The notes below the pieces were generated by a model. The model was not told the DNA's origin, did no database searches, and saw nothing but the letters and a program-made list of their open reading frames with translations. From Chinchilla lanigera (Eukaryota; Chordata; Mammalia; Rodentia; Chinchillidae): a DNA stretch of 64,000 bases. The stretch is from NCBI RefSeq assembly GCF_000276665.1, contig NW_004955466.1:4578679-4642678 (forward strand), read 5' to 3'. Made by a program: the position numbers and the translations under genes. How positions within the stretch are numbered: position 1 is the first letter of the stretch; every line of letters begins with the position of its first letter. Shown piece by piece: positions 41,675 through 51,992 of the stretch.

Positions 41675-42204
41675 CTAAAGAGAGACTGCCTTTCTACTCT
41701 GGCGAAGGACTCAGAACCAATGGCAGCGCTGGTGCAGGTGAAAGTAGAAGAAGGGCCATTTATGCAGCCGCCTCTTCTCCCTGAATCCTGCAGAAGGGGG
41801 GTCATCTGGGGGGCCTCTGGTTATGTCAGAGGGAGGACCACTTGTTGCTCTTCCTTTTTATAGGTCAACTTGACAGGGACTTTTCTGGAGGGCGAAAAAA
41901 TACTTTGGGGTTTAGGTACCAGGTAACGTGAGCTTAGGAGCGTATGCTTAGGGAAACCCAGTAAAACGCAGGGTGAGAGACCTTCAGGTCTTCTAGTCCC
42001 AGGGGCAGTGGAGAAGAGGAGCACCTTCTCCTAGGGTGTCAGCCCCAGGCAACCTGAAAAAAGAGCTCCTAGGAGCATTCATCAGACTATCCTACTTCCT
42101 ACATATGTCCTCCAAACCTACCTAAGTACCTGGGAATAAAAGGCACTCAAATAACTGTCTGATTTGCTTATTTATTGACTTACTTATTTACTGCCTTTGT
42201 CATT
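41675..42204. other. Unassigned DNA
   Basis: No repeat or exon recognised. Confidence 0.45.
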
Positions 42205-42315
42205 GCATTTGTTTGAGGTGGCGTCTTGTTATATTGCCCAGATTGGCCTCCAACTCCTGGTCTCAAGTGATCCTCCTGCTCCTGAGTAGCTGACACAACA
42301 GGTACACAGCCTTGA
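42205..42315 (-). mobile_element. B1 half of a composite-type SINE
   Basis: 'ggcgtcttgttatattgccc', 'agattggcctccaactcctg', 'gatcctcctgctcctgagta' lacks the doubled segment, like the B1 half of the composites. Confidence 0.75.
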
Positions 42316-42319
42316 TACC

Positions 42320-42480
42320 GCTTACTGAAGGTCTACTGCATGCAAGTAACTTGGCATATGTGTCACTAGCCTTCACAATGGCGATGCAATATATGTATGT
42401 TTAATTGCATTTTAGAACGAAGGAAACAAAAGCTAGAGAAGTCGATAAGAAGTTGGAACCTCCAAAGCCAGCGCTCCTTC
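42320..42480 (-). mobile_element. MIR SINE
   Basis: Antisense MIR: 'ctactgcatgcaagtaactt', 'tgtcactagccttcacaatg', 'gcattttagaacgaaggaaa', 'caaaagctagagaagt'. The frame at 42405-42671 begins in it. Confidence 0.65.
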
Positions 42481-42840
42481 CCCAAAGCTGCATAGCAGCT
42501 CAGTATGAAGGTCTCCCCACTCTGCATCTCCCACGTATGCATCCTAGCTTGTCTTCATCTCCAGCTCCTTCGCTGTGCCCTCCCCTCGTTCTCATGGTCC
42601 GCAGGCTGGAACTCATCATTCCTAACAAGTGTGGCTTGAGCGCTGTCCTGATGAAAGGTGCTTCCCTGTGAGTCCTCCTGACTCCTCTGCATTGCCACAA
42701 ACTGGCTTGGATTTTAATTTACTTTTTCCTTCCACCTGGTGTAGTCTGCTCTCTAACTTCAAATCCAGGCATAGTTCAAAAGTAGTGGTCAATTGCTATT
42801 AGTAAAAGCTCCAGGTGAACAAAACAAAAAGTAAATTAGA

Positions 42841-43030
42841 GCTGGGCACCGTAGCACAAGCCTGTGACCTCAGCTACTCAGAAGGCTGAGGCAGGATGAT
42901 CTTAAGGTTGAGGTCAGCCTGGATAAATAAGCAAGACCGTTTCTCAAAATGAATAGAAAGGGGTGGGGATGTAGCTCAGGGGTAGAGCACCCCTGGGCCC
43001 AAGTCCCAATACTGAAAGAAAAGAAAAAAA
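42841..43030 (+). mobile_element. B1-ID composite SINE
   Basis: 'gctgggcaccgtagcacaag', 'gctgaggcaggatgatctta', 'caagaccgtttctcaaaatg', then 'ggggtggggatgtagctcag', 'gggtagagcacccctgggcc'. Flanks 'aagtaaattag' and 'aggtacattag' look like a worn target duplication. Confidence 0.87.
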
Positions 43031-43040
43031 GGTACATTAG

Positions 43041-43973
43041 GAGCAGGTACTACCAGGAGAAGCGAGAGGAACCTAACTTGGTTTCTTGGCAGGGCCCTTG
43101 GGGACAGAACGACCCAAGGTCACTCAAGCATGGGTGCCTTTTGACTCAGCAAGATGCACAGGACACAACTGAAAGCATGATGATTCTGGAAGGGGAAGTT
43201 GTTATATTCCCCGGGGACGTGTACACCCGAACAATCACCATCCTCCTCCCCCTCCTCCTCATCAAAAACATTTATTAAACAGCCTAATTATTAAACAAGG
43301 CAGGTGGAAGAGAAGTGGGAATTGGAGGGCTGAATCGAGCTTTTTAGAAAGCCAGAAAAATGACGCAGTGTGTGTAACACCTCATTTGGAGCGCAAAGTG
43401 AATGTTCCTGGTCCAGCCAGGTGCGTGGTTGAACCTGTAGAGGCGAGATAGGAAAACAGACCATTTTTTTCCCTCTTGCAGTCACAAATACTGTGAGCTC
43501 AGAACTGATCGCCAAGCCTCTAGAATAAATCCCAGGGCTTTATTCTCCCAATAAGGCCAGAGAGCTGACAAAGTCACAAGCAGGAGTAATATCTGTTCAA
43601 GTTAACATTCAGAATATTCTACACAGGGAGGTATTTTATTAGCAAATCAACTAGACTATAAAGACTTCAGGCTAAAAAAAAATGCGCTGTCCTTATTTTT
43701 TAATCTAAGGGTGGAGCCTGGGGTCTGGCACAGAGCAGATACTCAGGAAGTGCTTGCTAGAGTGAAACTGAAGGCAGGACTGAGCCTTGTACAGTACGCA
43801 TTGCAGCGAGCCCAGCACTAAGGGAACGAGAGTGTGGGCAGAAACTCGGGAGAGATGCGGCTTTGGATGTGGCCGGGGAAGGAAAGCATGTGCCTTTGCA
43901 AGCAGTGACACTGCCCCTCAGTGATTTAAATGGAGTGTTCTCGTCCTCATTTCCAAGTACGATTCCAGAGGTT
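43041..43973. other. Unassigned single-copy DNA
   Basis: Contains an acceptor-like 'ttttttccctcttgcag' ending at 43481 and a MIR/L2-like 'ctggcacagagcagatactc' at 43726-43745. No exon is confirmed. Confidence 0.4.
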
Positions 43974-44058
43974 CTGGGCCAGGAATACGACCGTGTAGAG
44001 CAATTGCCTAACATGTGCAAGGCCCTGGGTTTGACCTCCAGTACTGCAAATAAAAAGG
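43974..44058 (+). mobile_element. ID-type SINE
   Basis: 'ctgggccaggaatacgaccg', 'caattgcctaacatgtgcaa', 'ggccctgggtttgacctcca', short A-rich tail. Confidence 0.85.
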
Positions 44059-44348
44059 GAAAGAGGGGGAGCTTTGGCTAAACTAGCCTAGAAGGAGACA
44101 TTGCACGGGCTTTTCTTCATCATGAAGAGCCAGGTAAGCCTGAACCTCTGGAGCTAGCCAGACACTTTGTTTCCCTGGGGGTCGGACTCCTGAGATGTCT
44201 CTGGAGTCTACGTTCCGCCAGCTCTCCTGGCCCGCTGCCTTCTCTCTCCTCTGTGTTCTTGGGCTCCCTTGGCTCAGAAGCTGCCTCTTGTATCAGCCCA
44301 GCAAATCTCGTCTCTCTCAAGGTCACACGTTTACATAGATGTACCTTG
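44059..44348. other. Unassigned DNA under long minus-strand frames
   Basis: The minus-strand frames 44120-44656 (178 codons) and 44323-44787 (154 codons) overlap in different phases and run through an ID remnant. Neither has a recognisable domain. Confidence 0.45.
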
Positions 44349-44415
44349 GCAAGGCGGGGGTGCAGCTCCAGGGCAGAGCGCTTGGCCAGCCTAAGCAAGG
44401 CCCTGGGCTGGGTCT
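44349..44415 (+). mobile_element. ID-type SINE remnant
   Basis: 'gcaaggcgggggtgcagctc', 'cagggcagagcgcttggcca', 'taagcaaggccctgggctgg'. Confidence 0.6.
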
Positions 44416-44639
44416 CTTGCACAGAGGCAGGGTAGGGGACACATCTGGAGCAGGTGGTGGCCAAAGAGATACACAGTGCATGTGAGGAGGATGGAGCCGG
44501 GTACAAAGAGAGGCAAGGAGCCTTCCAAGAGTCCCAAGTAGGGACAGGGTGAGGGGCACCGGGATTTCTTTCCCACCCAGCAACGGACCCAGGGACAGGC
44601 CGCATCGTCTGGGAGCAAGGTGCTCCCTTATATCTGTTC

Positions 44640-44720
44640 CTTTTACAAATGCGCACAAGCTGCCCGCTTCACAGCTGAGAAACTGAAACTCGGAAGTTAG
44701 GAGACTTCCTGACCGCCTCC
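44640..44720 (-). mobile_element. MIR fragment
   Basis: 'cacagctgagaaactgaaac' and 'tcggaagttaggagacttcc' match the antisense MIR core only. Confidence 0.5.
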
Positions 44721-44829
44721 GCCGGGCTGAGCGGGGCAGCTCTCCTCGCAGCTTCTCTCCTGGGACCTCTGTCTTGGTGTTTATCACACTGTGAGATATT
44801 TACTGATACCTCTAAGTTCTCAGTTTCCT

Positions 44830-44940
44830 GTGCACTGCCTGAGGGCAGGAACTGTGTCTTCCATCTTTATGCTTCTCAAGGTTCAAGCCTTCCAGAAATA
44901 CCTGCCGAACAGTGACTTGCCCAAGAGCAGCCAGCGCGCT
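44830..44940 (+). mobile_element. LINE L2 3' fragment
   Basis: 'ctgtgcactgcctgagggca', 'ggaactgtgtcttccatctt', 'acctgccgaacagtgacttg' follow the L2 tail, diverged. Confidence 0.5.
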
Positions 44941-45128
44941 TATGGCGGGGGCGGGACCAGAACCAAGGCCGGTATCTGTGCCATTCCACCAGGACATTTT
45001 CTCTCAGGCCCCACTTCCCTTTGCTCCACTGTTCTGGAAGGAAGTGGACTGTGGACCTCTAGAGGTGTGAATCGAGCATTTGGTAGGTTCATGAACTGTG
45101 GAAACAGTTGTTTAAACAGAAGCCATTT

Positions 45129-45192
45129 GGGCTGGGTGTGTAGCTCAGTGGCCCCGTATGTGCTGAGCAGTCACGAGACCCCAGGACACCCC
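45129..45192 (+). mobile_element. ID-type SINE, diverged
   Basis: 'gggctgggtgtgtagctcag' with 'tatgtgctgagcagtcacga' and 'gaccccagga'. The 3' part is decayed. Confidence 0.7.
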
Positions 45193-45384
45193 ATGTGTGC
45201 ACACAGACAAAGCCCAGCAGCCTTTTCTTCTTCTCTCTTGCTGTTGTCGGGAACACAAGGTTGACACTCAGAGCTGGGCTGAGCTGGCGCCACGTCTATA
45301 ACCCTGAATCCTGAAATAGCCAAACTGATCTCTCTTCATACAGGGACTCCACCTAGGGATGTGAAGGTGGAAATATCCAGGATG

Positions 45385-45441
45385 CCAGGATGTGCCTGGC
45401 AAGTGCAAGGTCCTGAGTTCGATTCCTGGTAGAAAAAAAAA
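45385..45441 (+). mobile_element. ID-type SINE, 5'-truncated, 15-bp target duplication
   Basis: Only the 3' half remains: 'tgcctggcaagtgcaaggtc', 'ctgagttcgattcctggt' and an A-rich tail. 'gaaatatccaggatg' is present at 45370-45384 (with g at the first position) and 45442-45456, so truncation happened at insertion. Confidence 0.9.
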
Positions 45442-45626
45442 GAAATATCCAGGATGGCTCGTTGCTCCTCTCCTACCCTCCTGTCAGGTATGACCAAACC
45501 CAGTGAAGTAATCTGGGGAATTTTCAGCTGAGTGAAAAAGTCACCACCCTTTCTATCTATCTATCAGTGTTCGGGATATATATGAAAACAACCACAAATT
45601 ATTATGTACATTGTGTTTTCTAAGTC

Positions 45627-45782
45627 TTTTTTTTTTTTTTTTTTGAGAGAAGGTCTTGCTATATATAGTTCAGGCTGGTCTTCAACTCACCATGTAGCCC
45701 AAGCTAGCCTCAAATGCATGGCAATCCTCCTGCCTCAGCCTCCTGAGTGCTGGGATTACAGGTGTGCACTGCCATACCCAGG
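45627..45782 (-). mobile_element. B1 SINE
   Basis: 'gagagaaggtcttgctatat', 'caggctggtcttcaactcac', 'aagctagcctcaaatgcatg', 'tgagtgctgggattacaggt'. The frame at 45604-45846 is B1-derived. Confidence 0.93.
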
Positions 45783-45784
45783 TG

Positions 45785-45874
45785 TTTTTTTCTTTTCTTT
45801 TTGTGGTACTGGTGAGCATACAGAGGGCCTTGCACGTGCTGGATGATCTACCACTAAGTTATATCCCAGCCCTG
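45785..45874 (-). mobile_element. ID-type SINE directly next to a B1
   Basis: 'tttttgtggtactggtgagc', 'atacagagggccttgcacgt', 'gctggatgatctaccactaa', 'gttatatcccagcc'. In sense the order is ID then B1, opposite to the composites. Confidence 0.85.
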
Positions 45875-46140
45875 TGCTTCTAACTTTAAATCATTTACAC
45901 TCATATTCTGAAGTTCTGTGTTTCTCTCATTTTAACTGGACCAGTTTCTAGAAACCTCCAAATAGCGTAGACATTCATCCTCAGAAGTTTTGGGAATGGT
46001 GCAAGGCCCTGGGTTTGATGTGCACGTTTGGGAATGGTGTGGATATCTCATAAGGAAAAAAAGAAAGCTGCACTTTCACCATTACCAAACCATATAAAGG
46101 TGACTCTCAGATCAGTAAGGATAGAATATGAATTAATAGG

Positions 46141-46252
46141 GTTTTTTTGAGACAAGGTCTCCTAATGGAGCCCAGGCTAGCCTCAGACTCACAGCAATCC
46201 TCCTGCTTCAGCCTTCCGAATGCTGGGATTACAGGCACTTGCCACTATGCTT
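46141..46252 (-). mobile_element. B1 SINE, shortened
   Basis: 'tttttttgagacaaggtctc', 'gagcccaggctagcctcaga', 'gaatgctgggattacaggca'. One of the two repeated segments is missing. Confidence 0.9.
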
Positions 46253-46599
46253 GTTAGCAAAGTATTTCCTGGCCTTTTCTACAAGTATCTAAAATGGAAG
46301 CCTGCCTTGTAGAAGGTAGTTGATAAAAATGTGTTAAGTGACTAAAGTGAAAAATGTATTCTCACTTTCCTCCATCCTTTCTTTTTGTACTGGAGATTAA
46401 ACTTGATCTTAAACTCAACACCCCACCTTTCATTTTTCCAGCACTGAGGCTGGAACCCAGGGATTCCAGCCCCTCTTCGCATTTTGAAAATAACTTTAGG
46501 CTTGCTGTAAAAGCTAAACAAATCTCAGAAATATAAAAAATGAAAATCTACCTTCTCCTTCATCCTCTCCTCTTCAGAGACAACTAAAACAGCAAGCAG
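46253..46599. other. Unassigned DNA, possible ID remnants
   Basis: 'tttttgtactggagattaaa' (46383) and 'cactgaggctggaacccagg' (46442) resemble antisense ID ends but are too short to define elements. Confidence 0.3.
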
Positions 46600-46960
46600 A
46601 AACACCAAAACAACACCGAGGACTTGGAGGCAGATTTATTTATGTTGATGGCACTGAATATCAGGCCCTGACCTCTGGCGGTCCAGGGCTTATATGGGAT
46701 AAGCAAGCAGGAAGTACAGAGGCAGAATGGCTTGTCAGTTGGGGCTTGGTTTACACAATGCACATCACAGTGACCAGCCATTTCTAGGAGACAGAAGCAA
46801 CCGGAACTGGAACAGGAACTATTACCTGGGCAACTAACAAACTGAAGTATACTGACCGGGGGCCCTATGTTGTTACACAACCGCTAGGGACAATTTGATG
46901 TACAGTTTTGTTACACAAGCAGAGGCATTTGGTAGGTATTAATTTGTTCCTTGTTTCCTA
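46600..46960. mobile_element. Possible LTR, antisense (family unknown)
   Basis: 'gaggcagatttatttatgtt', 'ctgacctctggcggtccagg', 'gcttatatgggataagcaag' read like an antisense retroviral LTR (R/U5 side first). I cannot name the family or fix its ends. Confidence 0.3.
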
Positions 46961-47231
46961 TTGTATCTAGATGCCTTGTCCCTTTTAATGCCTTCCGTGG
47001 ATCTGTTAGCATGGACGGCAGACACTGTCAATCCTGCTTATGTCCCCTGGGAGCGACCTCTCATCTTCACACGCTGAAGGCTGACTTCTGATGGCCAGTG
47101 CCTCCAGGTTGCAGGACAATCCTTCGTGCCTCTGAAACCAGTTGGCCCAAGGGCAGTTGACTGGAAGTACCCAAGAATTAATACACCTCTGGGAGAGAGC
47201 CTTTAACCAGTAACTCAGAAATGTAGAAAGT
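46961..47231. other. Unassigned DNA
   Basis: Nothing recognised. Confidence 0.45.
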
Positions 47232-47375
47232 GCCAGCTGTGGTAATGTATGCCTGTAATCCCAGAATTTAGGAGGCTGAAGCAGGAGGATTGCTATGACC
47301 AGCCTGAGCTACATAGTGAATTCAACGCCAGCCTGAACTACATAGCGATACTCTTAACAAACAAACAAACAAAAA
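47232..47375 (+). mobile_element. B1 SINE with the doubled segment
   Basis: 'gccagctgtggtaatgtatg', 'cctgtaatcccagaatttag', 'gaccagcctgagctacatag', 'acgccagcctgaactacata', then an ACAA-rich tail. Confidence 0.92.
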
Positions 47376-47391
47376 CATAGAAATATAAACT

Positions 47392-47534
47392 AGGTACAGT
47401 GGCGCCTGGCTGTAACGCCAGCTACTCAGGAGGCTGAGGCAGGAGGATCACAAATTTGAGCCCAACCTGGGCAATTTAGGAACCTGGCTCAAAATAAACT
47501 TAAAAAGGGGTTTTAGGGCTGAGGATGTAGCCCT
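47392..47534 (+). mobile_element. B1-ID composite SINE, ID half truncated
   Basis: 'ggtacagtggcgcctggctg', 'aggctgaggcaggaggatca', 'gcaatttaggaacctggctc', linker, then only 'agggctgaggatgtagccct' of the ID half before the B1 insertion. Confidence 0.82.
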
Positions 47535-47540
47535 CAAAGA

Positions 47541-47671
47541 GTTTTGTTCCTTTTTGCAGGGGGTTGGGGGCAGAGTTTTGCTCTGCAGCTCAGGCTGGCC
47601 TTGAACTCATGATCTTCATGCCTCAGCCTCCCCAGTGCTGTGATCACAGACATGCATCACCATACCCAGCA
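47541..47671 (-). mobile_element. B1 SINE
   Basis: 'gcagagttttgctctgcagc', 'tcaggctggccttgaactca', 'agtgctgtgatcacagacat', 'caccatacccagc'. Together with the flanks it is the left copy of a local duplication (see findings). Confidence 0.88.
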
Positions 47672-47765
47672 GGTTTTGTCACCTTTAATAAGACCTTTAT
47701 ACACACAAGCATATTTCTATGTAAGGCAAGATTACTAAGTGCTCTCTGTGTGCTTAAAAATAAAA

Positions 47766-48071
47766 ATTCGGGAGTATAAATACTTCTCAAGCCCTTGGCT
47801 AGAGTGATTTGAAGGCGTGTGCTTTGCGCTGCTTTCAATTTCCCTGAAAGATTACACTCTCGTTGTTCTACTTTACAGCTTAGTCACACACTCTTTATTG
47901 GCTGTCAACTCTTTCCTGTGTCACTTCCCATTTGCTCTTCCCTACATGCATCTCGCACTGGGCCTAGTCACAAGGTCTGCTTTGGGGAGCACAGAAACTC
48001 AGACAGCACGGACATCCTCTAGTTTGCTTCATTATTTTCTTATTAATGCCCAATTAGTTGTCTGCGGGGTT
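47766..48071. other. Unassigned DNA
   Basis: Nothing recognised. Two overlapping frames at 47817-48092 and 47819-48022. Confidence 0.45.
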
Positions 48072-48151
48072 CTTTTTAGTGCTGGCAATTGAAACCAGGC
48101 CTCATGCGTGGTGAGCCTGTATTCTACCACTGAGCTCCGCCCTCAGCCCGG
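48072..48151 (-). mobile_element. ID-type SINE
   Basis: 'tttttagtgctggcaattga', 'aaccaggcctcatgcgtggt', 'ctaccactgagctccgccct', 'cagccc'. Confidence 0.88.
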
Positions 48152-48745
48152 TGATTTTTGATAGAAATAAGACTCCAATAAAATCTTTACCCATGTGGTT
48201 TAAATACCTGCACATATTCCTGAATTACAAATGCTGGGTCAAAGAAACTTCATATTAGGTTTTTAGAAATGATTGCCAAGCTGACCCCCAAGGCGGCTTT
48301 ATTATTAACATGCTTACCAACAGTTTGTTGCCGTGACCTTTGACCCCTTCTCTGGCCAACACTCTGTATCACAGGCATTTTCATTTTTTGCTGATCAGTT
48401 AGACAGAAGCATATGTATTCCGTTGATTTGTTGTGTTCCATTTTAATTTGCGTTTCTTAGATGAATTGGGCTAAACATTGCAGCCTTCCAGGTGGTTAGG
48501 GTTGATGGGAAGAAAGCCTGCACACACAAGCACTCCCAGTGCGAAAAAACATCAGCTCTGGATTTAACAGCTGACAGTATACAATCCCAGCAGTAGCGAG
48601 GTGGCTGTGCAGAGCAAAAGTGAATATCTCCATGCAACCTTCCCTGCGTACCGGGCCCCAGTGGGGGACGTGGTGCACACAGGGAAAAGCCCAAGGCTCG
48701 CTACGCCTTAACCTTACTATACTTAGGGCTGGTTGTATCTCTCTC

Positions 48746-48862
48746 TTTTTATTTTTTAAGACAAGGTCTTGCTATGTAGACCAAAAGGGCCTGGAATTCT
48801 AGACTCTTCTGTTTCAGCCTCCCGAGAGCTGTGATCATAGGCACGCACTACCATGCCCCACA
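48746..48862 (-). mobile_element. B1 SINE, diverged
   Basis: 'taagacaaggtcttgctatg', 'gcctggaattctagactctt', 'gagctgtgatcataggcacg', 'ctaccatgcccca'. Right copy of the local duplication starting at 48724. Confidence 0.85.
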
Positions 48863-49145
48863 GGTATCTCCCCTTTTCACAAGACCTAGCTGCACACAAG
48901 CCATATTTCTGTCTGAGGAAGACTGGGCACCTAGCGCTCTCTGGGTTCTTGAAACAAATTTAGCAGGGACAGGTGTTGCTAAACAATAGTTTTGCCTGTC
49001 CCTTTCCCATTTTCTGGAAAGTCTGTTCCCTTGAAAACCATCCCTTTGTTATGAATTTAAACCAGATGGTTCTGAGGTTGAGTGTAGTTTCAAAATCACA
49101 AGTAAAATTTATTTTTCTAAAATCATCTGTTCATATGCTCAATGA

Positions 49146-49288
49146 ATTTTTTTTGTGTGTGTGGAGACAGGGTCTCGCTATGTAGATCAGGCTGACTTGA
49201 ACTTACTAGGTAACCCAGGCTGGCCTCGAACCCACAGCCATCTTCTTAGCCATCTGACTGCTAAGACTAACGCCACCACTCCTGGCTT
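49146..49288 (-). mobile_element. B1 SINE
   Basis: 'gtggagacagggtctcgcta', 'gatcaggctgacttgaactt', 'cccaggctggcctcgaaccc', 'gccaccactcctggc'. Confidence 0.92.
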
Positions 49289-49399
49289 GGGATTTTGTAT
49301 TTTTGATGTGATTGGCTAGTCATATACACTATGTTGTCCATTTTTTTTTATTGAATTATCTTTGGTTTTTTATTAGTTGAAAAAGTTTACATATTATAT

Positions 49400-49536
49400 G
49401 TTTGTTTTGAAGCAGGATCTCACTATGTACTTTAGGCTGGCCTTGAACTTGCTGTGTAATCCAGACTCAAACTCAAGATCCTCCTATCTCAGCCTCCCAA
49501 GATCTGGATCGCAGGTTTTTGCTACCACGCCCAGCC
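49400..49536 (-). mobile_element. B1 SINE
   Basis: 'gttttgaagcaggatctcac', 'aggctggccttgaacttgct', 'gatcctcctatctcagcctc', 'gctaccacgcccagcc'. Confidence 0.9.
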
Positions 49537-49667
49537 CTGCCGTGTAGATATTAACACTCTGCTTGTTATATATGCCGTCAACAGTCTCTCAGTCTCTTGC
49601 TTATCACTGACCTTTGTTCATTCTTTCTCATAAAGACATAAAGTGATATCTTATTTTTCTTTCCAGC

Positions 49668-49741
49668 TTTTTTTTTTGGCAGTGCTGAGCAGTTGAATCT
49701 AGCACCCCACATATCCTAGGCAAGTGTCTACCCGAGGCCAC
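49668..49741 (-). mobile_element. ID-type SINE, diverged
   Basis: 'ttttttttggcagtgctgag', 'cagttgaatctagcacccca', 'catatcctaggcaagtgtct'. Confidence 0.75.
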
Positions 49742-49860
49742 CTTTTTTAAAATTTTATATCTTTAATCCATCCAGAATTTATTTTTGTGCATGATGTGAA
49801 AAAGAAATCAACCCAGGGAAATCAATCATTTTTGCTGCTGCTATAAGAGAGCTGTTTTCC

Positions 49861-51899
49861 CTGTTTCATTTTCTGAATGGTTATCACTAGTATATAGACT
49901 ACAGGCGCACTTCGAAGTTCCAATTTCATCACCTCCCACCGGCATCTCAGCAGGACCACGCCTGTGTGTTGAAGGAAGACCCTCCCAGACGGGGCAGCGC
50001 ACCTACTGCGCAGCCATGAAGCAGCTATCTCTTGGCCTTTGTTCCCTCATCTTTCAAATGGGGAAACTGGACCAAATTACCATGGTTTATTCTTGAATTA
50101 ATAATGCTAAGGTCTTAAATAACTTCATCCTTTCTGGCCAAAAGGTAGTTCAGTTTCGAAAAGGAAGAAAACTGAATCCCGGATCTCCAGTTGCTAAAGG
50201 GCTTTGAACATTTGAAAATGATACCAGGGGGTGAGGATTAGCGCCCCCTGCTCTCGAGTTCACTGCCTGGGTGCGCTCTAGCGGGGTCCCCACCTCTGAC
50301 TGGTGCACAGCCCAGGCAGCCATTCAGCCCTTACCTGATGGCTCGCTGTCCAAAACAGGCTTCTTCCCACAGAAAGGGCAGAGGGATGCAGCGGTGGGCT
50401 CCTGCTTCAGGAAACTCCTTTAATGACCTGGCATTAGACAGCTGGCCAGGTCACTCTATCCGTCTACCCTTGACCAAGAAGTCCAGCAGTGTATGAGTCC
50501 ATATGAGCCTATATGCCCGGTGCTGGCTTCTAAGCGGTCTCAACCATCCATTCAGAGAGAAACTTAACTACCCCAAAGAATCACAAGGATTCATTGGGTA
50601 CCTGATAATCTACAATTCTTATTACCAACCCTCTGGGTCAGCCTTAATGTGTGCTCTATTTTTATCATTTACTTCAAAATATTTCAACACAGTGTGATAC
50701 ACATGCCATCTATGCCGTCTACCCCTGAGAACTGCTAATTAACATTTGGAGTCCTCTAAAAGGCATGAGCTCTTCAGAGATTAATAGAAGCTGAAAGGCT
50801 CTAAGCAGAACTCTAGGCAAAAAAAGATCTAACCAAAGAGTGATACCACCATGACTTCAACTATCTTTATTTCATATTAATACCGGAGGGCTTATTCATT
50901 AGCATAGAGCATTCGATATTAGTTTCCACTGGTAAAATGAGTTGTGTTCAAGACCCGTGCATTAGTTGGAAACCCCATGAAGGAAGCTTCTGCTTTGCCC
51001 AGTCATTTACCCCACATCCTTCCAGATGGCCTAAGCCAAGGATTCAGGATTCAGTCAGGACCGGTGCAAGCCACCTGCAAAGAACTCTACCACCTGGCCC
51101 CAACTAGAAATTTGTTTTAATCCTGCAGGTTCTACTAGCAGGTCTAACAGCAGGTCTAATGTGGAAGCAGTCATGCGCATAAACAACATTTCAAACTAAC
51201 AGCAACTGTAAAATGATAGGTCATATCTATGATTTCTATTGGTGACAAAGTCACAAGTTCTGGTACTGCTGCAATTTATTGCTTACATCATTGTTCAGGG
51301 AAATGCTAAATTTCATCCAGAGGTTAGTAAAAAAATTTTTTTTTATTCAAGAACTTAGAACCTATAAATTTTATTCACTCCCTCTTGCTACAAATACCTG
51401 AGCATCACCCAGTGAATGTTTGGCTGTAAAGAAGCCATGCAGAAGGGTCTTACTGCTGAAGGCGCCCATCATGGAAGCAGCAATATTCTAGCCAAGGGGA
51501 TCTTTCTTGGGACTCTCAGAGCAGTCCGTAGGGACAGACTCTCCCCTACTCTCTGTTGCTCATGCCCAGGGTCCCCATAAAGCCTCTGTCAAAGCAGTTC
51601 TTCCATCTAAGGTGAGCTCTAAAAGCAGTCAGTGGGGCGTCAGCCTGTCATAGGCCAAATCCTTTCTTGAAAAACCCAGGTTTCCCTCAGGAAACAGCAG
51701 AGATCTATATGACTCCAACATGGACACACCTGCTCACCTTGTCCCAGCTCACACTTCTCTTCGAGCCACCACGTATTTACATTTACATAATGAAATGAGC
51801 CCTTGCACTGGTTTTCCCAGACCAAAGTAAATTGCTCGAAAGCTTACCCATGTCTTGCCTCTGGTAGAGCCCAAGATTCACTTCTGAACTCAAAAAAAC
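49861..51899. other. 2 kb of unassigned single-copy DNA
   Basis: No interspersed repeat or exon recognised. Short frames (50503-50697, 51640-51825 minus) match nothing I know. Confidence 0.45.
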
Positions 51900-51907
51900 C
51901 TACATTG

Positions 51908-51984
51908 GCCAGAGATATAGCTCAGCAGCACAGTGCCTGCCTGGCAAGCATGAGGTCGTGAGTTCAATTCCCAGTACCAAAAAA
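51908..51984 (+). mobile_element. ID-type SINE, intermediate subfamily
   Basis: 'ggccagagatatagctcagc', 'agtgcctgcctggcaagcat', 'gaggtcgtgagttcaattcc', 'cagtacc'. 'ctacattg' at 51900-51907 and 51985-51992. Confidence 0.93.
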
Positions 51985-51992
51985 CTACATTG

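Larger units (their letters stand above)
48165..49860 (-). mobile_element. Old L1M, antisense, broken by several SINEs
   Basis: 'acaaatgctgggtcaaagaa', 'gaaatgattgccaagctgac', 'ttaatttgcgtttcttagat' (48225-48475), then 'attgaattatctttggtttt' (49345), 'gatattaacactctgcttgt' (49547) and 'atctttaatccatccagaat' (49759) follow an antisense L1 from 3' UTR into ORF2. Pieces between are SINEs and a duplicated block, so the outline is a mosaic. Confidence 0.7.

Noticed and set aside
40790..41678. 176- and 160-codon frames
   Set aside because: They are built from a B1-ID composite, an L2 fragment and an antisense ID element.
44120..44787. Overlapping 178- and 154-codon minus-strand frames
   Set aside because: They overlap in different phases and run across an ID remnant and a MIR fragment. 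No family signature is visible.
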